The notes under the pieces: generated by a model
What the model saw: only the letters and a program-made list of their open reading frames with translations
The model's database searches: none
What the model was told of the DNA's origin: nothing
Program-made: the position numbers and the translations under genes
Assembly: GCF_036057275.1 (NCBI RefSeq)
Contig: NZ_CP107945.1
Coordinates: forward strand, 1 to 64,000
Origin: Streptomyces sp. NBC_00390
GTDB taxonomy: Bacteria > Actinomycetota > Actinomycetes > Streptomycetales > Streptomycetaceae
Direction of reading: 5' to 3'
Length of the DNA: 64,000 nt
In this document: piece after piece, positions 9,297-18,897 of the stretch
Position numbering within the stretch: position 1 is the stretch's first letter
Layout: the number at the start of each line of letters is the position of its first letter

Positions 9297-10438
9297 GAGC
9301 TCATCGCTTTCATCAGGCCCAGCAGGCGTGCGGGGTCGAGTTCGTTGTCGCCGCGCAGGGCCGTCATGACCTCGCGCAGCTTGGCGGGGGACGGGCTGGT
9401 GCCCAGGAAGTCGCGGGTGACCGGCGGGCCCCACTGGGCCAGGCCGCTCGCCGACATCGGCGCCCAGCCGGGCTCCAGGTCGCAGGAGAAGAGGTCGCCG
9501 TCGGCGAAGTGCTCCAGCATGAAGCGGTCGGGGTCGCGCCAGTAGTCGAACAGCTGGCTGCCCTGGATGTGCCGGCCGATGCCCCAGCTGCGCTGGTAGC
9601 CGCGCTCGGCCAGGTACTCCCCGCCGGCGCCGATCGCGTCGAGGTCGGTGACCTGGTAGGCGGAGTGCACATAGCCGGTGCCGGGCCCCAGGTGCAGGGC
9701 CAGCGTGTGGTGGTCGACGGCCAGGCCGCCCTGGTCGCAGCGGATGAACGCCATCGTCGGGCCACGGTCGCGTTGCCCGTCCAGGAACAGGAAGTCGGAC
9801 ACGATCATCCCGAGGGTGTCCAGGTACCAGTCCAGGGCGCGGGCGAACACCCTCGTCTCCAGCACCACATGGCCCAGCCGCTGGATGCGGGACGGCTCAC
9901 GGGGCGGGCGCTGGGTGGCGTTCGTACGACGGTGATCCGTGCCGAAGTTGAGGATCAGCGGCTGCTGCTCGGGCAGCGCGGGCAGCTGCTCGGCGCAGTG
10001 CACGACCCGGACCGGCAGGCCCGAGGGATCGAGCAGGGCGACCGACTGCCCACCGCCCGGTACGCCGATGTCCCGGACGGTACTGCCGGTGGAGCGGGCC
10101 AGCCGGTCCAGGTCGGCCCGTTCGGCCGCGCGGAACGCCGGGCCGATGAAGCGGGACGCAGGCCCCTTGCGGATCACCGTGCACGGCGAGCCGGCGAACG
10201 TGCCCCGCAGCCACAGCTCGTGCTCGGTGCGGGCGGCGATCGCGAATCCGAAGTCGTGGGCGAAGACCTCGGCCCGGTCCAGGTCCGGCTTCTCGAACTC
10301 CAGCCAGGCCAGGTCCGCCACCTTGATCACGGGATTGCGGGAGCGTCCGGGGTGCTCTCCGCTCAGGGCGCCCTGCTCACTGTGGAGGTCTTGGTGGGGC
10401 GTCTGGGGAGCGGCCCTGTCAACGGGGGTGTGGGACAT
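9293..10438 (-). CDS. Extradiol ring-cleavage dioxygenase (VOC family)
   Basis: A 381-residue catechol 2,3-dioxygenase-like enzyme with two vicinal-oxygen-chelate modules. The metal site of the C-terminal module is visible: His in RLGHVVLETRVF, His in AVDHHTLALHLG and Glu in DRFMLEHFADGD. Between them is the typical DWYLDTLGMIVSDFLFLD strand pair. The start is ATG at 10438, with GGAGG at good spacing; the open frame runs 14 codons further but without support. It is the first gene of the leftward operon, reading away from a TetR gene 138 bases off, with two operator-like sites between. It should open a hydroxylated ring made by the monooxygenase of the same operon. Confidence 0.88.
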   Translation of the reverse strand: MSHTPVDRAAPQTPHQDLHSEQGALSGEHPGRSRNPVIKVADLAWLEFEKPDLDRAEVFAHDFGFAIAARTEHELWLRGTFAGSPCTVIRKGPASRFIGPAFRAAERADLDRLARSTGSTVRDIGVPGGGQSVALLDPSGLPVRVVHCAEQLPALPEQQPLILNFGTDHRRTNATQRPPREPSRIQRLGHVVLETRVFARALDWYLDTLGMIVSDFLFLDGQRDRGPTMAFIRCDQGGLAVDHHTLALHLGPGTGYVHSAYQVTDLDAIGAGGEYLAERGYQRSWGIGRHIQGSQLFDYWRDPDRFMLEHFADGDLFSCDLEPGWAPMSASGLAQWGPPVTRDFLGTSPSPAKLREVMTALRGDNELDPARLLGLMKAMSS

Positions 10439-10465
10439 GGTGTCCTCCAAGCAACACTGCTGTAA

Positions 10466-10535
10466 TGATGGAATCATCAACTTTGCCGTTACCCATCGTC
10501 AATAGGGTGGAGTCAAATAATTGATAATCTCATCA
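10466..10535. promoter_or_regulatory. Two TGAT-N4-TCATCA operators
   Basis: The gap between the dioxygenase operon and its divergent TetR gene holds TGATGGAATCATCA at 10466-10479 and TGATAATCTCATCA at 10522-10535. Both fit an ideal palindrome TGATGA-NN-TCATCA, and the surrounding DNA is unusually AT-rich. Three sites of the same form occur beside the paralogous TetR gene near 24.6 kb. The likely role is TetR binding that controls both directions. This is inferred from pattern only. Confidence 0.65.
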
Positions 10536-10575
10536 TTTATGGCAGACTCATCGCGACGGTTGTTACACTCCCCGT

Positions 10576-11208
10576 ATGCCGACGTCAGCCCCGCCCAAGA
10601 ACCGCTTCGCACGGCGCCGCGCCGAGACCCGTCAGGCACTCGTCCGTGCGGCCCGGCAGATCCTCGCGGAGACCGGGGACACCAGCGCCAGCATCCAGGC
10701 CATCGCCGAGCGCGCGGACGTCGGTTTCGGCTCCTTCTACAACCACTTCGGGTCCAAGACGGAGCTGTTCGACGCCGCGGTGACAGACGCCCTGGAGGAG
10801 TTCGGGCAGGTCATAGACGAGCGCGTCCAGGGAATCGACGACCCGGCCGAGCTCGTCGCGGCGGGCTTCCGGCTCACCGCCCGGATGGCCGACTCCCACC
10901 CTGAACTCATGCGGATCCTGCGTGACCGCGGTCTGGCCCAGATCCACACCGACCGGGGCCTCGCCCCTCGAGCCCTGCGCGACCTGGAGACCGGCATCGC
11001 CTCGGGCCGCTTCACCTGCACCAACCCGACCACCGCCCTGTCCGCCCTCGGCGGGACCCTGCTGTCCCTCGTGGCGCTGCGGCTGACCCGCCCCGACCTC
11101 GACGGCGACGAGGCCGCCTCGGACCTGGCCGAGATGGTCCTGCGCATGCTCGGCGTCCCGCCGGACGACGCCCACCAGGTGACCCGGCGGCCGCTGCCCG
11201 TCAGTTGA
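10576..11208 (+). CDS. TetR family regulator of the aromatic operon
   Basis: A 210-residue TetR-type DNA-binding repressor. The N-terminal helix-turn-helix is clear: RQILAETGDTSASIQAIAER, then ADVGFGSFYNHFGSKTELF (about residues 30-68). The rest is the all-helical ligand-binding domain. It is divergent from the ring-cleavage operon and shares a 137-base control region with two matching palindromic sites, so autoregulation and control of that operon are likely. It is closely similar over most of its length to the regulator at 23.9-24.5 kb, for example RRRAETR, the SFYNHF region and the LARRSLP-like end, so the two are paralogues. The ligand is probably an aromatic intermediate, but that is inference. 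Confidence 0.88.
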   Translation: MPTSAPPKNRFARRRAETRQALVRAARQILAETGDTSASIQAIAERADVGFGSFYNHFGSKTELFDAAVTDALEEFGQVIDERVQGIDDPAELVAAGFRLTARMADSHPELMRILRDRGLAQIHTDRGLAPRALRDLETGIASGRFTCTNPTTALSALGGTLLSLVALRLTRPDLDGDEAASDLAEMVLRMLGVPPDDAHQVTRRPLPVS

Positions 11209-11383
11209 CCCGGAGCACCGGCTGCGCCAGGCCCCGTGGGCACCACCCCGTCCGCCGGTGGCCGCGCGGACCCTCGTCCTCGACCACGACCAGCCCGTGA
11301 GACCGGGCTCCTCCCGACACCGCGCAGCCAGACGCGGCCGGCTGAGGCTTCGCGGTCCACCGGCACGGCGTAACGTCGTCAGT

Positions 11384-13570
11384 GTGGACTTCACCGCGGA
11401 CAGTCTTCTGTCCCGTGCCGCGCATGAACTCAGCCCGCGAGCGGACGAGCTGATCCACGACGTAGAGCAATGCCTGCGGCGCGAGGTCCCCGAGCTGTGG
11501 GACGAACCGGACATCGCGCGGATGACGGGAGAGAACATCGCCGAGCACGTCGCCGCCCTGCTTTCCGGCATCGAGCACGACATCGAGCCACGGCGGATCG
11601 ATCCGCCGGCCGCCGACGCAGAGCGCGCACGTCGGCTGGCTCAGCGCGGGAAGCCGGTCACAGCGATGCTGCGCGCCTTCCGGCTCGCGCAGAGCCGCAT
11701 CATCGACCGGCTGCTCGAAGAGCTGCCCCAACTCACCAGCGATGCCGAGCCGATCAACGCGGCGACACGCAAGCTGATCGCACTGGCGACCGAGTACACG
11801 GACCGCACATCGCAGACGGGCGTCCTGGCCTTCCAGGAGGAGCGGGACCGCCAGGTGCAGTGGCGGCTGTCGGTGGTGAACGAGGCGAGCGTACGCGTCG
11901 GAACGACCCTGGACATCGCCCGCACCGCCCAGGAGTTGGCGGACTTTGCCACCGAGCACTTCGCCGACGCCGCCACCGTCGACCTCCTCGACACGTCTTC
12001 CGGAGAGGAGTTTCCGGCGCAGGGCACACTCGCGGTCCGCCAGGTCGCCCAGCGGTCGGTGACGGACGGTCACCCCGAGACGACCCATCTGGAAGCGATC
12101 CACGGGCAATCGTCGGTTCCGCCGCAGCAGCCCCACAGGTACCCGGACGGATCACCACCGGCTCGCGCCCTGGTCACCGGCCGGCCCTCACGGCACCACC
12201 TCGGCCCGTCCGCTTCCATGCTGCTGGTACCGCTGTGCGCCCGTGGCACCACGCTGGGTGTCGCTCAGTTCTTCCGTCACCACAAGCCCGACGCGTACGG
12301 GGACGAGGACCTGCTCCTCGCCCAGGAGATCGCAGCCAGGGCCGCGGTGGCCATCGACAACGCCCGCCGATACACGCACGCGCGCACCACCGCCCTCACC
12401 CTCCAGCACAGTCTGCTCCCGCACAGCACACCCGCGCAGTCCGCCGTGGAGGTCGCCTGCCGCTACCTGCCTGCCGCCGCCCAGCTCGGCGTGGGCGGCG
12501 ACTGGTACGACGTCATCCCGCTGTCCGGTGCCCGGGTCGCACTCGTGGTGGGCGACGTGGTCGGCCACGGCATCCACGCCGCCGCCACCATGGGCCGGCT
12601 GCGGACCGCCGTGCGCACCCTCGCCGACATCGACCTGCCGCCCGACGAACTCCTCACCCACCTGGACGACGTCGTCATCCGCCTGGCCGCCGAAGTCTCT
12701 TCCGAAGTCCCTGCCCAAACGGACACAGAATCCGCGGGGGACATCGGAGCCACCTGCCTGTACGCCGTGTACGACCCCGTCGCCGGCTGCTGCACCCTCG
12801 CCCGCGCGGGCCACGTGCTGCCCGCCGTGATGACCCGGGACGGCACCGTGGACATCCTCGAGCTGCCCGCCGGCCCGCCACTCGGCCTGGGCGGCCTGCC
12901 GTTCGAGACGGCGGAGATCGACCTGCCCGAGGGCAGCCTCCTCGCCCTCTACACCGACGGCCTGATCGAGGCCCTCGACCACGACCTCGAGGCGGGCATC
13001 ACCCGACTGTGCCACGCCCTCGCACAGCCCTCCGCCTCCCTGGAGGCCACCTGCGACACCGTCCTCGAAGCGCTGCTGCCCCCGGACCGACCGCACGACG
13101 ACGTGGCACTCCTCCTGGCCCGCACCCACGCCCTCGGGGACCGTCAGGTCGCCACTTGGGACGTGGCTGCCGACCCGGCCGAGGTCGCCCGGGCCAGAGC
13201 GGGCGTCTCCAAGCAGTTGACCACCTGGGGGCTGGAGGAACTCGACTTCACCGCCGAACTGGTCGTCAGCGAACTGGTCACCAACGCCATCCGCTACGGC
13301 CGGCCTCCCATCCAGCTGCGTCTCATCCACGACCGCACCCTCATGTGCGAGGTGTCGGATGCCGGCAGCACGACTCCGCACCTGCGCCGGGCCCGTGTCT
13401 TCGACGAGGGCGGGCGAGGTCTGTTCCTCGTCGCCCAACTCTCCGAGCACTGGGGAACGCGCCATGCCCGAAGTGGCAAGACGGTCTGGGCGGAGTGCGC
13501 CCTGGGCGCGCCGGAGCTCTTCCCGGACGTGGCAGCGCTGGACCTGGAGGGTATTCCTGGGATCATGTGA
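11384..13570 (+). CDS. RsbRD-like/GAF/SpoIIE/HATPase protein
   Basis: A multidomain partner-switching protein of about 728 residues. The N terminus (about 5-165) is all-helical and resembles the RsbRD/PucR-associated N-terminal domain, with the pattern RGKPVTAMLRAFRLAQSRII. A GAF domain follows (about 185-330). Next is the SpoIIE phosphatase: VGGDWYDVIPLSGARV near 369, VVGDVVGHGIHAAATMGRLR, LYTDGLIEAL and DDVALLLART. The C-terminal anti-sigma-type HATPase has SELVTNAIRYG near residue 625 and EGGRGLFLVAQLS. One chain can therefore both phosphorylate and dephosphorylate antagonist proteins. The open frame begins at 11258, but GTG at 11384 starts the conserved region; no good ribosome-binding site marks either start. 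Confidence 0.85.
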   Translation: MDFTADSLLSRAAHELSPRADELIHDVEQCLRREVPELWDEPDIARMTGENIAEHVAALLSGIEHDIEPRRIDPPAADAERARRLAQRGKPVTAMLRAFRLAQSRIIDRLLEELPQLTSDAEPINAATRKLIALATEYTDRTSQTGVLAFQEERDRQVQWRLSVVNEASVRVGTTLDIARTAQELADFATEHFADAATVDLLDTSSGEEFPAQGTLAVRQVAQRSVTDGHPETTHLEAIHGQSSVPPQQPHRYPDGSPPARALVTGRPSRHHLGPSASMLLVPLCARGTTLGVAQFFRHHKPDAYGDEDLLLAQEIAARAAVAIDNARRYTHARTTALTLQHSLLPHSTPAQSAVEVACRYLPAAAQLGVGGDWYDVIPLSGARVALVVGDVVGHGIHAAATMGRLRTAVRTLADIDLPPDELLTHLDDVVIRLAAEVSSEVPAQTDTESAGDIGATCLYAVYDPVAGCCTLARAGHVLPAVMTRDGTVDILELPAGPPLGLGGLPFETAEIDLPEGSLLALYTDGLIEALDHDLEAGITRLCHALAQPSASLEATCDTVLEALLPPDRPHDDVALLLARTHALGDRQVATWDVAADPAEVARARAGVSKQLTTWGLEELDFTAELVVSELVTNAIRYGRPPIQLRLIHDRTLMCEVSDAGSTTPHLRRARVFDEGGRGLFLVAQLSEHWGTRHARSGKTVWAECALGAPELFPDVAALDLEGIPGIM

Positions 13571-14214
13571 GCACCATTCGCCCGGCCCGCCGAGACGATC
13601 GCCCGGGGGCTTCTACTGGCTGACGATGCAGCACCTGTCGGCGTAACCTGACCCGCCCGGTCACGTGCGGACGAACGTGACCGAATCTTGGTTGTCGGTG
13701 GGCAGCCTGCCCCGGTCGCCCCCGTCGGGCCGCGCGCGGACATGGCCGTCGACGGATGGTGGATGAGGTCGCGCCGCTGATCGCAGGAGGCCCGGCCCCG
13801 CATCGCTGAGGAACTGGGCATCAGTCCTGGTGAACTGGCCGGCCTGCACCGCAGGTTCGAGGTCGTCCCCCGGGGCACAGGCCCAGGTCGACCGGGGGGA
13901 CGTCCGCTGCGGACTGTGGAACCGCTGCCGGCGCCTCGTACCTGGGTGCCGGAACCGGCTCCTTGGAAGCGGCGTACAGTCCGCCCGCCTGCGACCCCAC
14001 CCGCCCATCCGCCTCCCGCAGAACGGAGGCCGCGGGACCTGCACATGATCCGACCAGACCTTCGGGATCCCGACGCGGGCGAGGACCTGATTCTCCACTC
14101 GGCGTGGCGCCAGTACATCGGTGCGTCCCACGCAGAGGTATCACCCGGCTCGCCCTGCCGACTTCACCTGCCCCGGAGCCGGTGTGCGCCAGACCCGGAT
14201 ACCGGGAAGCCGTA
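13571..14214. other. Gap, possible degraded coding sequence
   Basis: About 640 bases with no intact gene. A plus-strand stretch near 13793-13855 reads PRIAEELGISPGELAGLHRRF, which looks like part of a helix-turn-helix. An in-frame stop lies just upstream and nothing recognisable follows. I treat this as a remnant at most. Confidence 0.4.
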
Positions 14215-14245
14215 GGCGCCGGTGCTCCCATCAAGCACCGGCGCC
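14215..14245 (-). terminator. Hairpin terminator after the alcohol dehydrogenase
   Basis: A perfect 12-bp stem, GGCGCCGGTGCT at 14215-14226 and AGCACCGGCGCC at 14234-14245, with a 7-base loop. It lies about 50 bases beyond the stop of the leftward alcohol dehydrogenase gene, as expected for its terminator. Confidence 0.7.
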
Positions 14246-14293
14246 CACTCACCCCTGCCCTGAGGTGGTCTTGATGAACTTTCTGTTCAGTTG

Positions 14294-15340
14294 TCAGGGG
14301 ACGAGGATGAGGCGGATCGGGTCGCCGATCTTGTTCTCCAGCCGGTTGACCGCGTCGGCGGCCTCGGCGAGCGGGATGTGGTCGGTGATGGAGGGGGCCA
14401 GGTCGAGACGGCCGACCTCGGCCAGCCGGACCAGCTCGGTGACGGACTCGGGGGTGCCGCCGTAGTGGCCGCGCACCTGCTTGCCCAGGTAGTTGAAGGT
14501 CAGGCCCTCGCTGATGGTGATCGGCCTGGGACTGATGCCGACCAGGATGAGGACTCCGTTCAGGCCGAGCACGGCGGCGGCCTGCTCACGGACCGCCGGC
14601 ACGCCGGCGCAGTCGAAGGCGAAGTCCAGGCCCCGTCCGGCGGTGGCCGCGCGGACCTGGTCGGCGAAGTCGTCGGCGGCCGGGTCCAGGGCGAAATCCG
14701 CACCGAAGGCCAGGGCACGCTCCCGGGCGCCGGGCAGCGGGTCGACGGCAATGATCGGCGCGGCGCCGGCCAGGCGGGCGACGCGGACGTTGTGGGCGCC
14801 GACACCGCCCACGCCCCAGATGCCGACGGACTGGGCGGGGCGTACACCGGCGGTGGCGACGACGGCGGCGTAGGGGGTGGAGACCGCGTCGGGGATGATC
14901 GCGGCCTGGTCGAAGGGGAGGTTGTCGGGGATGGGGATGAGGGTGTCCTCGCGGGCGAGGGTGTACTGGGCCCAGCCGCCGTCGTAGTCGATGCCGGCGG
15001 TGAGCATCTGGGTGCAGGGGCGGCGGCGCACGCAGCCGGCGCACTGGCCGCAGGTCTTGCCGGCCTCCAGGGTGACGCGGGTGCCCACGGTCAGGCCGCG
15101 CTTGAGGCCGGGTCCGAGGGTGTGGATCACACCGGAGACCTCGTGGCCGACGGTGACCGTGTCGGAGGTGGCGAACAGCGGGACGAGGGAGCCGTCGATG
15201 AGGTGGACGTCCGACAGGCAGACGCCTGCGGCCTTCACCTCTATGAGGACCTCGCCCGGGCCGGGCACGGGGACGGGGACCTCCTCCACGGCGAACTTCT
15301 TGCTGTCCAGGTGGAAGCGTCCGGCGAGCATGGTGTCCAT
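14294..15340 (-). CDS. Zinc-dependent alcohol dehydrogenase
   Basis: A 348-residue medium-chain dehydrogenase/reductase that oxidises an alcohol with NAD(P). Catalytic zinc ligands lie in AAGVCLSDVHL and VGHEVSG. The four-cysteine structural-zinc lobe reads CGQCAGCVRRRPC. The cofactor fold contains GIWGVGGVGAHNVRVARLAG. ATG at 15340 starts the conserved N terminus; the open frame runs upstream without support. It lies 131 bases after the P450-reductase gene on the same strand, so it may be cotranscribed and oxidise the hydroxylated product. A terminator hairpin follows. Substrate unknown. Confidence 0.88.
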   Translation of the reverse strand: MDTMLAGRFHLDSKKFAVEEVPVPVPGPGEVLIEVKAAGVCLSDVHLIDGSLVPLFATSDTVTVGHEVSGVIHTLGPGLKRGLTVGTRVTLEAGKTCGQCAGCVRRRPCTQMLTAGIDYDGGWAQYTLAREDTLIPIPDNLPFDQAAIIPDAVSTPYAAVVATAGVRPAQSVGIWGVGGVGAHNVRVARLAGAAPIIAVDPLPGARERALAFGADFALDPAADDFADQVRAATAGRGLDFAFDCAGVPAVREQAAAVLGLNGVLILVGISPRPITISEGLTFNYLGKQVRGHYGGTPESVTELVRLAEVGRLDLAPSITDHIPLAEAADAVNRLENKIGDPIRLILVP

Positions 15341-15471
15341 GGTGCTCTGCTTTCTGTGAGCGGCACTCCCGGCGGTTCGGGCCGATGGGTGCCGTGTGGT
15401 GCCTCGCGGGTGAGTGGTGGCCGGGAGGGTGCGGGGTGTCAGGACCGCCGCACCCTCCCGGCGCCTGGGGG

Positions 15472-18400
15472 TCAGGCGAAGACGTCCTGCTGGTAGCGCT
15501 CGTCCGCTTCCAGCTGGGCGAGCCACTGCTGGGCGGCCTCGTCGTCGCTGCCGGTGTGCTTGCGGTAGATGGCGGCGAGCGCCTCGCGCACGGCGGGTGC
15601 CATGCGGCGGCCGTCACCGCAGACGTAGATGTACGCGCCGTCCTGGATGGCCTGCCACACGGTGTCGGCGGCGCCCGCGATGGCGTCCTGGACGAACCGG
15701 GCCGGGTGGCCGGTCACCGCGGAGTAAGCGGTGTGCACCTGGGCGATCCCGGCCTGCTCCCAGTCCTGCATCTCCTGCCGGTAGAAGTAGTCGTGCTCCG
15801 GGTGGCGGCAGCCGACGAAGACCTGGGACAGGCCCGCCTGGGTGCCGTTCGCGTGCTGGTGGGCACGCTCCTCGAGGAAGCCGCGCAGGGGCGCGATGCC
15901 GGTGCCGGGGCCGATGAGGATCAGCGGCGTGGCGGGGTCGGCCGGCGGGGCGAAGGTCGGGGAGGGCACGCGCACGTAGCCGTAGACGACGTCTTCGGGC
16001 TCGAGGCCTGCGATGTAGGAGGAGCAGGTGCCGCGGTACCGGCCGTCGCCGGACAGGGCCGGGCCTTCCAGGAGGCCGACGGTCAGGCGCACGTGGCGCG
16101 GGTTGGCCAGCGGGGAGGAGGAGATGGAGTAGAAGCGGGGGCGGATCGGGCCCATCATCTCCAGGAAGACCGCCAGTGGCAGTTCGACCGCGGGGAAGCG
16201 CTCCAGCAGACCCAGTACGGAGACGCGCTTGCCCAGGATCTCGGCCTGGTAGCGCTCCTCGGCTTCGGCGGTGTCGGCCGTGTAGGCCTGCAGCTGCGGC
16301 CGGGTCCACGGGCACTGGGTGTACTCGGCCAGCGTCTGTATCTGGGAGCGGGTGGCCACGTCCTGCAGCTCCAGGAACTCGGTGAGCAGCAGGCCTGCGG
16401 TGACGGGGGTGCCCACCGGGAGGTGGGTGCGGCCGCCGGCGGGCTGGTCCAGGCGCAGGGCCTGGTCGCGGTCGACGCCGAGCCCCGCGAGGGCGCGGTT
16501 GACCAGCGCGGGGTCGTTCTTGGCGAAGACGGCGAGGTGGTTGCCGGTGTCGTAGGTGACACCGTCGGGGAGCTCGATGGTGATGGACTTCGCGGCCGGG
16601 CGCGGCGGCTCGATGCTGAAGTCCCACAGGCCGGTGGCGTCTGCCACGAGTTCCTCGTTGGCGATCACGGTCAGCGGGTAGGCCTGCTCGGAGACGATCG
16701 CCGGGCGCACGTCGGCCTCGGTGAGCATCTGCACCTGGAAGCGCGGTCCGCTCGCCTGGGAGGTGTCGGCGGCGTACTCCTCGGCCAGGGTGGTCCACAG
16801 GGTGTCCATCCAGCGGGTGGCCATGCCGTCGAAGTCACCGGCGGCATCCGCGATGCCGCGCTCGATGACGGGGGTGGCGCCGGCGGCCAGCAGGCCTTCC
16901 TCGATCCGCTTGGGGAAGGCCTGGTAGGTGGCCACCCACTGGGTGTTGCCGGCACCCAGCAGCGCGAACCGCACGTTGGACAGCGAGCCCTGCGGGAGTC
17001 CGGCGGAGAGCAGGTCGTCGAAACGCTGCGCGTTGTCCGGGGCCTTGCCGTTGTAGCTGGAGGCCACGACGGCGAGCAGTCCCTCGGTGGGCAGGTTGTC
17101 GCCCAGCTCGTCCAGGCCGACCAAGGTGGTGCCGAACCCGGAGCGCTCACCGCGGTCGGCGATGGTGCGCGCGAGGTCCTCGCTGCTGCCCAGGCTGGAG
17201 CCGTAGGCGACGGTCAGGTTCACCCCGACACCGCTGACCGCGGTCTGCTGCTGCGTGCCGTCGGTCTGCAGGTCCGCGGCGCCGAAGACGGTGCGCTCGT
17301 GCTCCTGACGGGTGCGCACGTGCAGTTCGAAGCCGCCGGGCTTGCGCGTCAGCGCCTCCTTGACGTCCATCTTGTAGTCGGTCGTGTCGGAGAACTTGAA
17401 CTTCTGCAGCACCAGCGCGAGGGCCAGACGGGCCTCGGTGAGCGCGAACTGCCGGCCGATGCAGGCACGCACGCCGTTGCCGAACGGCTTGTAGGCGTGC
17501 GGGTGGTGGTGGACCCGGTTCTCCGGCAGCCACCGGTCGATGTCGAACTCCTCCGGCCGGTCCCACGCCTTGGGGTGGGTGTGCAGCGGGCCCATGAGGA
17601 GGTTGACCCGCGTTCCCTTCTTCAGCTCGTAGCGGTCACCGATGACGGTGTCCTCCAGCGGCGCCTTGGAGATCGCCGGGATGGGAGCCCACAGGCGCAG
17701 GGTCTCCTCCAGGATGCGCGGGATGACGTCCAGCTGCATGATCGTGTCGTAGTCCGGGACCGTGTCGCCGGGCAGCAGGCGGTCCACCTCGGCGTAGGCC
17801 TGGGCCAGCACGTGCGGGTTGCGCATCAGCGAGTACGTGGCGAACGACAGCAGGCCACTGGTGGTCTCGTGACCGGCGATCAGGAACGTCACCACCTGGT
17901 CGCGGACATTGTCGTCGTACAGCCGTTCGCCGGTCTCCGGGTCGGTCGCTTCCAGCATCAGGCCCAGCAGGTCTTCCTCGGCGCTGCCCTTGCCCTCGTG
18001 GCGCTCCTTGATCACACTGCCGACCAGGTCCTGCATCAGCTGGATGTTCTCGCCGTACCTCTTGGCATCGGCCTTGCGGAGCTTGGTCATCATCGGCAGC
18101 TCCTGGGAGCGCCGCAGCGACTCGATCAGCGACTCCAGCAGCGCGTTGAGGAAGGGGTGCAGCTCCTCCTTGGCGAAGGAGTCGAACCGGTAGCCGAATC
18201 CCGACAGGGCGATGGTGTCCAGGGTGAGCCGTGTGTAGTCGTCGGTGATGTTGACCGGCCGGCCCTCCCGGCTCTCCCACTTGCCCACCAGGTTCTGGGC
18301 GATCTCCAGCATCTGCCCGTAGTAGGCCTTCATGGCCCGCTGGCTGAACGCCGGCAGGAGGATCCGGTGCGCCATGCCCCATTCCTCCTCGTGCTGGTGG

Positions 18401-18693
18401 GCCGTGAACAGGCCCGCGCCCGTGAAGTCCCGCACATGGTTCAGCGGCGTCTTCTCGATCTGCTTGAAGAACCGCGTCTCGTCGCAGACCTCGGCCACCA
18501 GGTCCGGGTCGGAGACGAAGACCTGCTCGATGCCGGCGATCTCCATGCCGTAGATGCCCTCGGGGAACTGCTTGGACAGCTCGCCGAAGTACTCCACCGG
18601 GTTGGTGCTGGGGATCTGCGGCGTGTGGCCGAGGAAGGGGACCCCGCGCGGAGACCGGATGGGTCGCAGGTCGTTCTTGGACTGGGTGGACAT
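15472..18693 (-). CDS. Self-sufficient P450/reductase (CYP102, BM3 type)
   Basis: A 1073-residue fusion of a fatty-acid-hydroxylase-type P450 and a diflavin reductase, which takes electrons from NADPH through FAD and FMN to heme. The P450 part has the I-helix FLIAGHETTSG, the ExxR motif EETLRL and the heme loop PFGNGVRACIGR with Cys near residue 411. The FMN domain begins VAYGSSLGSSEDLARTIA, the FAD site is PRFYSISSSP and the NADPH site GPGTGIAPLRGFLEER. Length matches the B. megaterium prototype (1048). ATG at 18693 follows AAGGAGC. The gene is divergent from a TetR gene, with three operator-like palindromes between, as in the BM3-Bm3R1 arrangement. The likely role is subterminal hydroxylation of fatty acids or detoxification. 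Confidence 0.95.
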   Translation of the reverse strand: MSTQSKNDLRPIRSPRGVPFLGHTPQIPSTNPVEYFGELSKQFPEGIYGMEIAGIEQVFVSDPDLVAEVCDETRFFKQIEKTPLNHVRDFTGAGLFTAHQHEEEWGMAHRILLPAFSQRAMKAYYGQMLEIAQNLVGKWESREGRPVNITDDYTRLTLDTIALSGFGYRFDSFAKEELHPFLNALLESLIESLRRSQELPMMTKLRKADAKRYGENIQLMQDLVGSVIKERHEGKGSAEEDLLGLMLEATDPETGERLYDDNVRDQVVTFLIAGHETTSGLLSFATYSLMRNPHVLAQAYAEVDRLLPGDTVPDYDTIMQLDVIPRILEETLRLWAPIPAISKAPLEDTVIGDRYELKKGTRVNLLMGPLHTHPKAWDRPEEFDIDRWLPENRVHHHPHAYKPFGNGVRACIGRQFALTEARLALALVLQKFKFSDTTDYKMDVKEALTRKPGGFELHVRTRQEHERTVFGAADLQTDGTQQQTAVSGVGVNLTVAYGSSLGSSEDLARTIADRGERSGFGTTLVGLDELGDNLPTEGLLAVVASSYNGKAPDNAQRFDDLLSAGLPQGSLSNVRFALLGAGNTQWVATYQAFPKRIEEGLLAAGATPVIERGIADAAGDFDGMATRWMDTLWTTLAEEYAADTSQASGPRFQVQMLTEADVRPAIVSEQAYPLTVIANEELVADATGLWDFSIEPPRPAAKSITIELPDGVTYDTGNHLAVFAKNDPALVNRALAGLGVDRDQALRLDQPAGGRTHLPVGTPVTAGLLLTEFLELQDVATRSQIQTLAEYTQCPWTRPQLQAYTADTAEAEERYQAEILGKRVSVLGLLERFPAVELPLAVFLEMMGPIRPRFYSISSSPLANPRHVRLTVGLLEGPALSGDGRYRGTCSSYIAGLEPEDVVYGYVRVPSPTFAPPADPATPLILIGPGTGIAPLRGFLEERAHQHANGTQAGLSQVFVGCRHPEHDYFYRQEMQDWEQAGIAQVHTAYSAVTGHPARFVQDAIAGAADTVWQAIQDGAYIYVCGDGRRMAPAVREALAAIYRKHTGSDDEAAQQWLAQLEADERYQQDVFA

Positions 18694-18760
18694 GGCTTGC
18701 TCCTTCAGGCAGGGGAGGGAATCGGGCAAGGGCGCCGGTCGATGCGCGGTGCACCACGGA

Positions 18761-18880
18761 AACATACGCCGTATGGAATTAGTACCGTACGCCGTATGGA
18801 AAGCAACTGCAACCCCGGGGCCGCACGAGCGGCCGCCATGCCGCCGTGTGGCCGAGGTCATTTCCATACGCCGTACGAAA
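18761..18880. promoter_or_regulatory. Three CATACGCCGTATG-type operators
   Basis: Between the divergent P450 and TetR genes are AACATACGCCGTATGGAAT at 18761-18779, ACCGTACGCCGTATGGAAA at 18784-18802 and TTCCATACGCCGTACGAAA at 18862-18880. All fit a 19-base palindrome TTCCATACG-N-CGTATGGAA. The same sequence occurs twice upstream of the secreted-peptide gene at 22.7-22.9 kb. These are most likely binding sites for the TetR protein encoded at 18898. Confidence 0.8.
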
Positions 18881-18897
18881 CTGATAGCGTCCGGGGC

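Noticed and set aside
13661..14131. Minus-strand 156-codon frame in the gap after the second phosphatase
   Set aside because: No start signal, no motif, and Arg/Pro/Ser-rich composition.
15385..18897. Very long plus-strand frame running into the TetR gene
   Set aside because: Only the last 216 codons (from 18898) are a real TetR protein. The rest is antisense to the P450-reductase.
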